From positions 1-6,113 of the forward strand of contig CAZNTU010000298.1 in the NCBI GenBank assembly GCA_964575975.1: a DNA stretch of 6,113 nucleotides, given 5' to 3'. Shown piece by piece: positions 5,611 to 6,113 of the stretch. Source of the DNA: G963674505 sp964575975 (GTDB lineage Bacteria > Desulfobacterota > Desulfobacteria > Desulfobacterales > SKZT01). A program made the translations under genes and the position numbers. The first letter of the stretch is position 1. Every line of letters starts with the position of its first letter. A model generated the notes under the pieces. The model saw nothing but the letters and a program-made list of their open reading frames with translations, had not been told where the DNA came from and made no database searches.

Positions 5611-5940
5611 ATGAAGTATCGATCTCCTCGCACAATTCGTCGAGCAGGCGCAAAGATTCTTCCGCTCTCGGCCACTCCTCGCAAAATGTACACCATGCAC
5701 CATGAAAAGAACGAAGAAAACCATTACGAGGATTGTCTGGAAACCGTAGGATTCCTGTTGAATTCGGAGGAATCCATCCAAGAGTTCGAAAGGGATCTGA
5801 AAACGTTCAGGGATCTGGTTGTCGGCTTGAAAACCGAATCGACCGGGGAGCTTTTCGAAGCCAAGTCGCGCGTCGAAAATCGTCTGAGAAAAACGATGAC
5901 GCGCACCGAGCGAATTTCCGTTGGTAGCTCGCGTCGTTGA
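5611..5940 (+). pseudogene. Fragment of an SNF2-type helicase (SATPxKMYT region)
   Basis: A 109-codon frame, ATG 5611 to TGA 5938-5940, carries RRAGAKILPLSATPRKMYT, then HYEDCLETVGFLLNSEE, FERDLKTFRDLVVGL and RVENRLRKTMTRTER. This order matches the middle of a large SNF2/DEAD-like helicase family: motif III SATPYKMYT, a short helical insert and the RxxMxRTER segment. The family is often seen in accessory or defence loci; this is from memory and unverified. A full protein is many hundreds of residues. The Walker A and DEAx-box half should lie upstream, but that space is the protease gene only about 40 bases away, so the N-terminus is lost. The ATG has no convincing ribosome site. After TERISV the frame ends abnormally (GSSRR, stop). 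The usual aromatic after SATP is Arg. Read as a decayed relic. Confidence 0.6.
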
Positions 5941-6113
5941 CGTTCGACACTTGGCGGCTGTCAAGCCAATAGCCCGGGTAGTCCCGCAACGCCGCGACGG
6001 CTCGGAGAATAATTGGTTGCCTATGTTGTGCATGATATGGAAACGGCAGGGGAGACTTGGAATTCGCAAAACCGATGGGCGCGCTGACGCTGTAACTGCA
6101 AAGAGAGTTTCTG
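5909..6113 (+). pseudogene. Possible out-of-frame continuation of the helicase fragment
   Basis: From 5909 the next frame is open for 68 codons to the window edge. It contains LVARVVDVRHLAAVKPIARV, which resembles the (A/V)DVRHLxAVDxIAR helix that follows the TRTER segment in that helicase family after a short variable loop. A deletion or frameshift near 5909-5930 would join the two pieces. Further downstream (NNWLPMLCMIWKRQG) I do not recognise the expected EYWKSAPYLLNF region, so decay is advanced or the match is accidental. No independent start is visible. Confidence 0.3.

Noticed and set aside
4282..6069. A 595-codon minus-strand open frame
   Set aside because: It is antisense to the protease, whose catalytic and PDZ motifs are unmistakable, and runs on through the helicase remnant. 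The product shows no domain. It arises from G/C-biased third positions.

Overview
The window reads as a bacterial chromosomal segment of moderate G+C, by eye a little above 50%, with G/C-rich third codon positions. An NtrC-family regulator and a lipoprotein-like HtrA protease suggest a Gram-negative, possibly Desulfobacterota/deltaproteobacterial or similar deep-branching lineage. That placement is inference from protein style only; there is no rRNA or other phylogenetic marker here.

Layout. Positions 1-135 hold the C-terminal tail of a VapC-like PIN-domain toxin running in from the left. Positions 230-319 hold a G/C-rich inverted repeat between two convergent genes. Positions 364-1884 (minus strand) encode an NtrC-architecture response regulator (receiver, AAA+, Fis-type HTH). 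Its AAA+ domain has lost the sigma-54 contact loop and has Gln in place of the catalytic Walker B Glu. Diverging from it on the plus strand are a single-domain receiver (2126-2497), a cramped interval coding for a hydrophobic segment without a clear start (2498-2635), and a 217-residue histidine-kinase-like protein (2628-3281). That protein has an intact H-box but a reduced ATPase domain.

Positions 3282-4095 contain no intact gene. They include an N-terminally truncated PIN toxin remnant (about 3686-3907), preceded by a possible antitoxin remnant. Positions 4096-5574 encode a complete two-PDZ HtrA/Deg-family serine protease with a probable lipoprotein signal. From about 5611 to the right edge lies a broken fragment of an SNF2-type helicase, recognised by an SATPxKMYT motif and the residues around TRTER.

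How it fits together. The three signalling genes look like a compact, unusual phosphorelay. A phosphotransferase-like protein (His25, no visible ATP-binding boxes) would pass phosphate to the stand-alone receiver (Asp54) and/or to the divergent regulator (Asp56). The regulator probably works as a sigma-54-independent DNA-binding protein, not as a classical enhancer-binding ATPase. The periplasmic protease could be an envelope-stress output, but nothing in the sequence links it to the relay. The flanks look like a graveyard of toxin and helicase genes, as is common in accessory or formerly mobile DNA.
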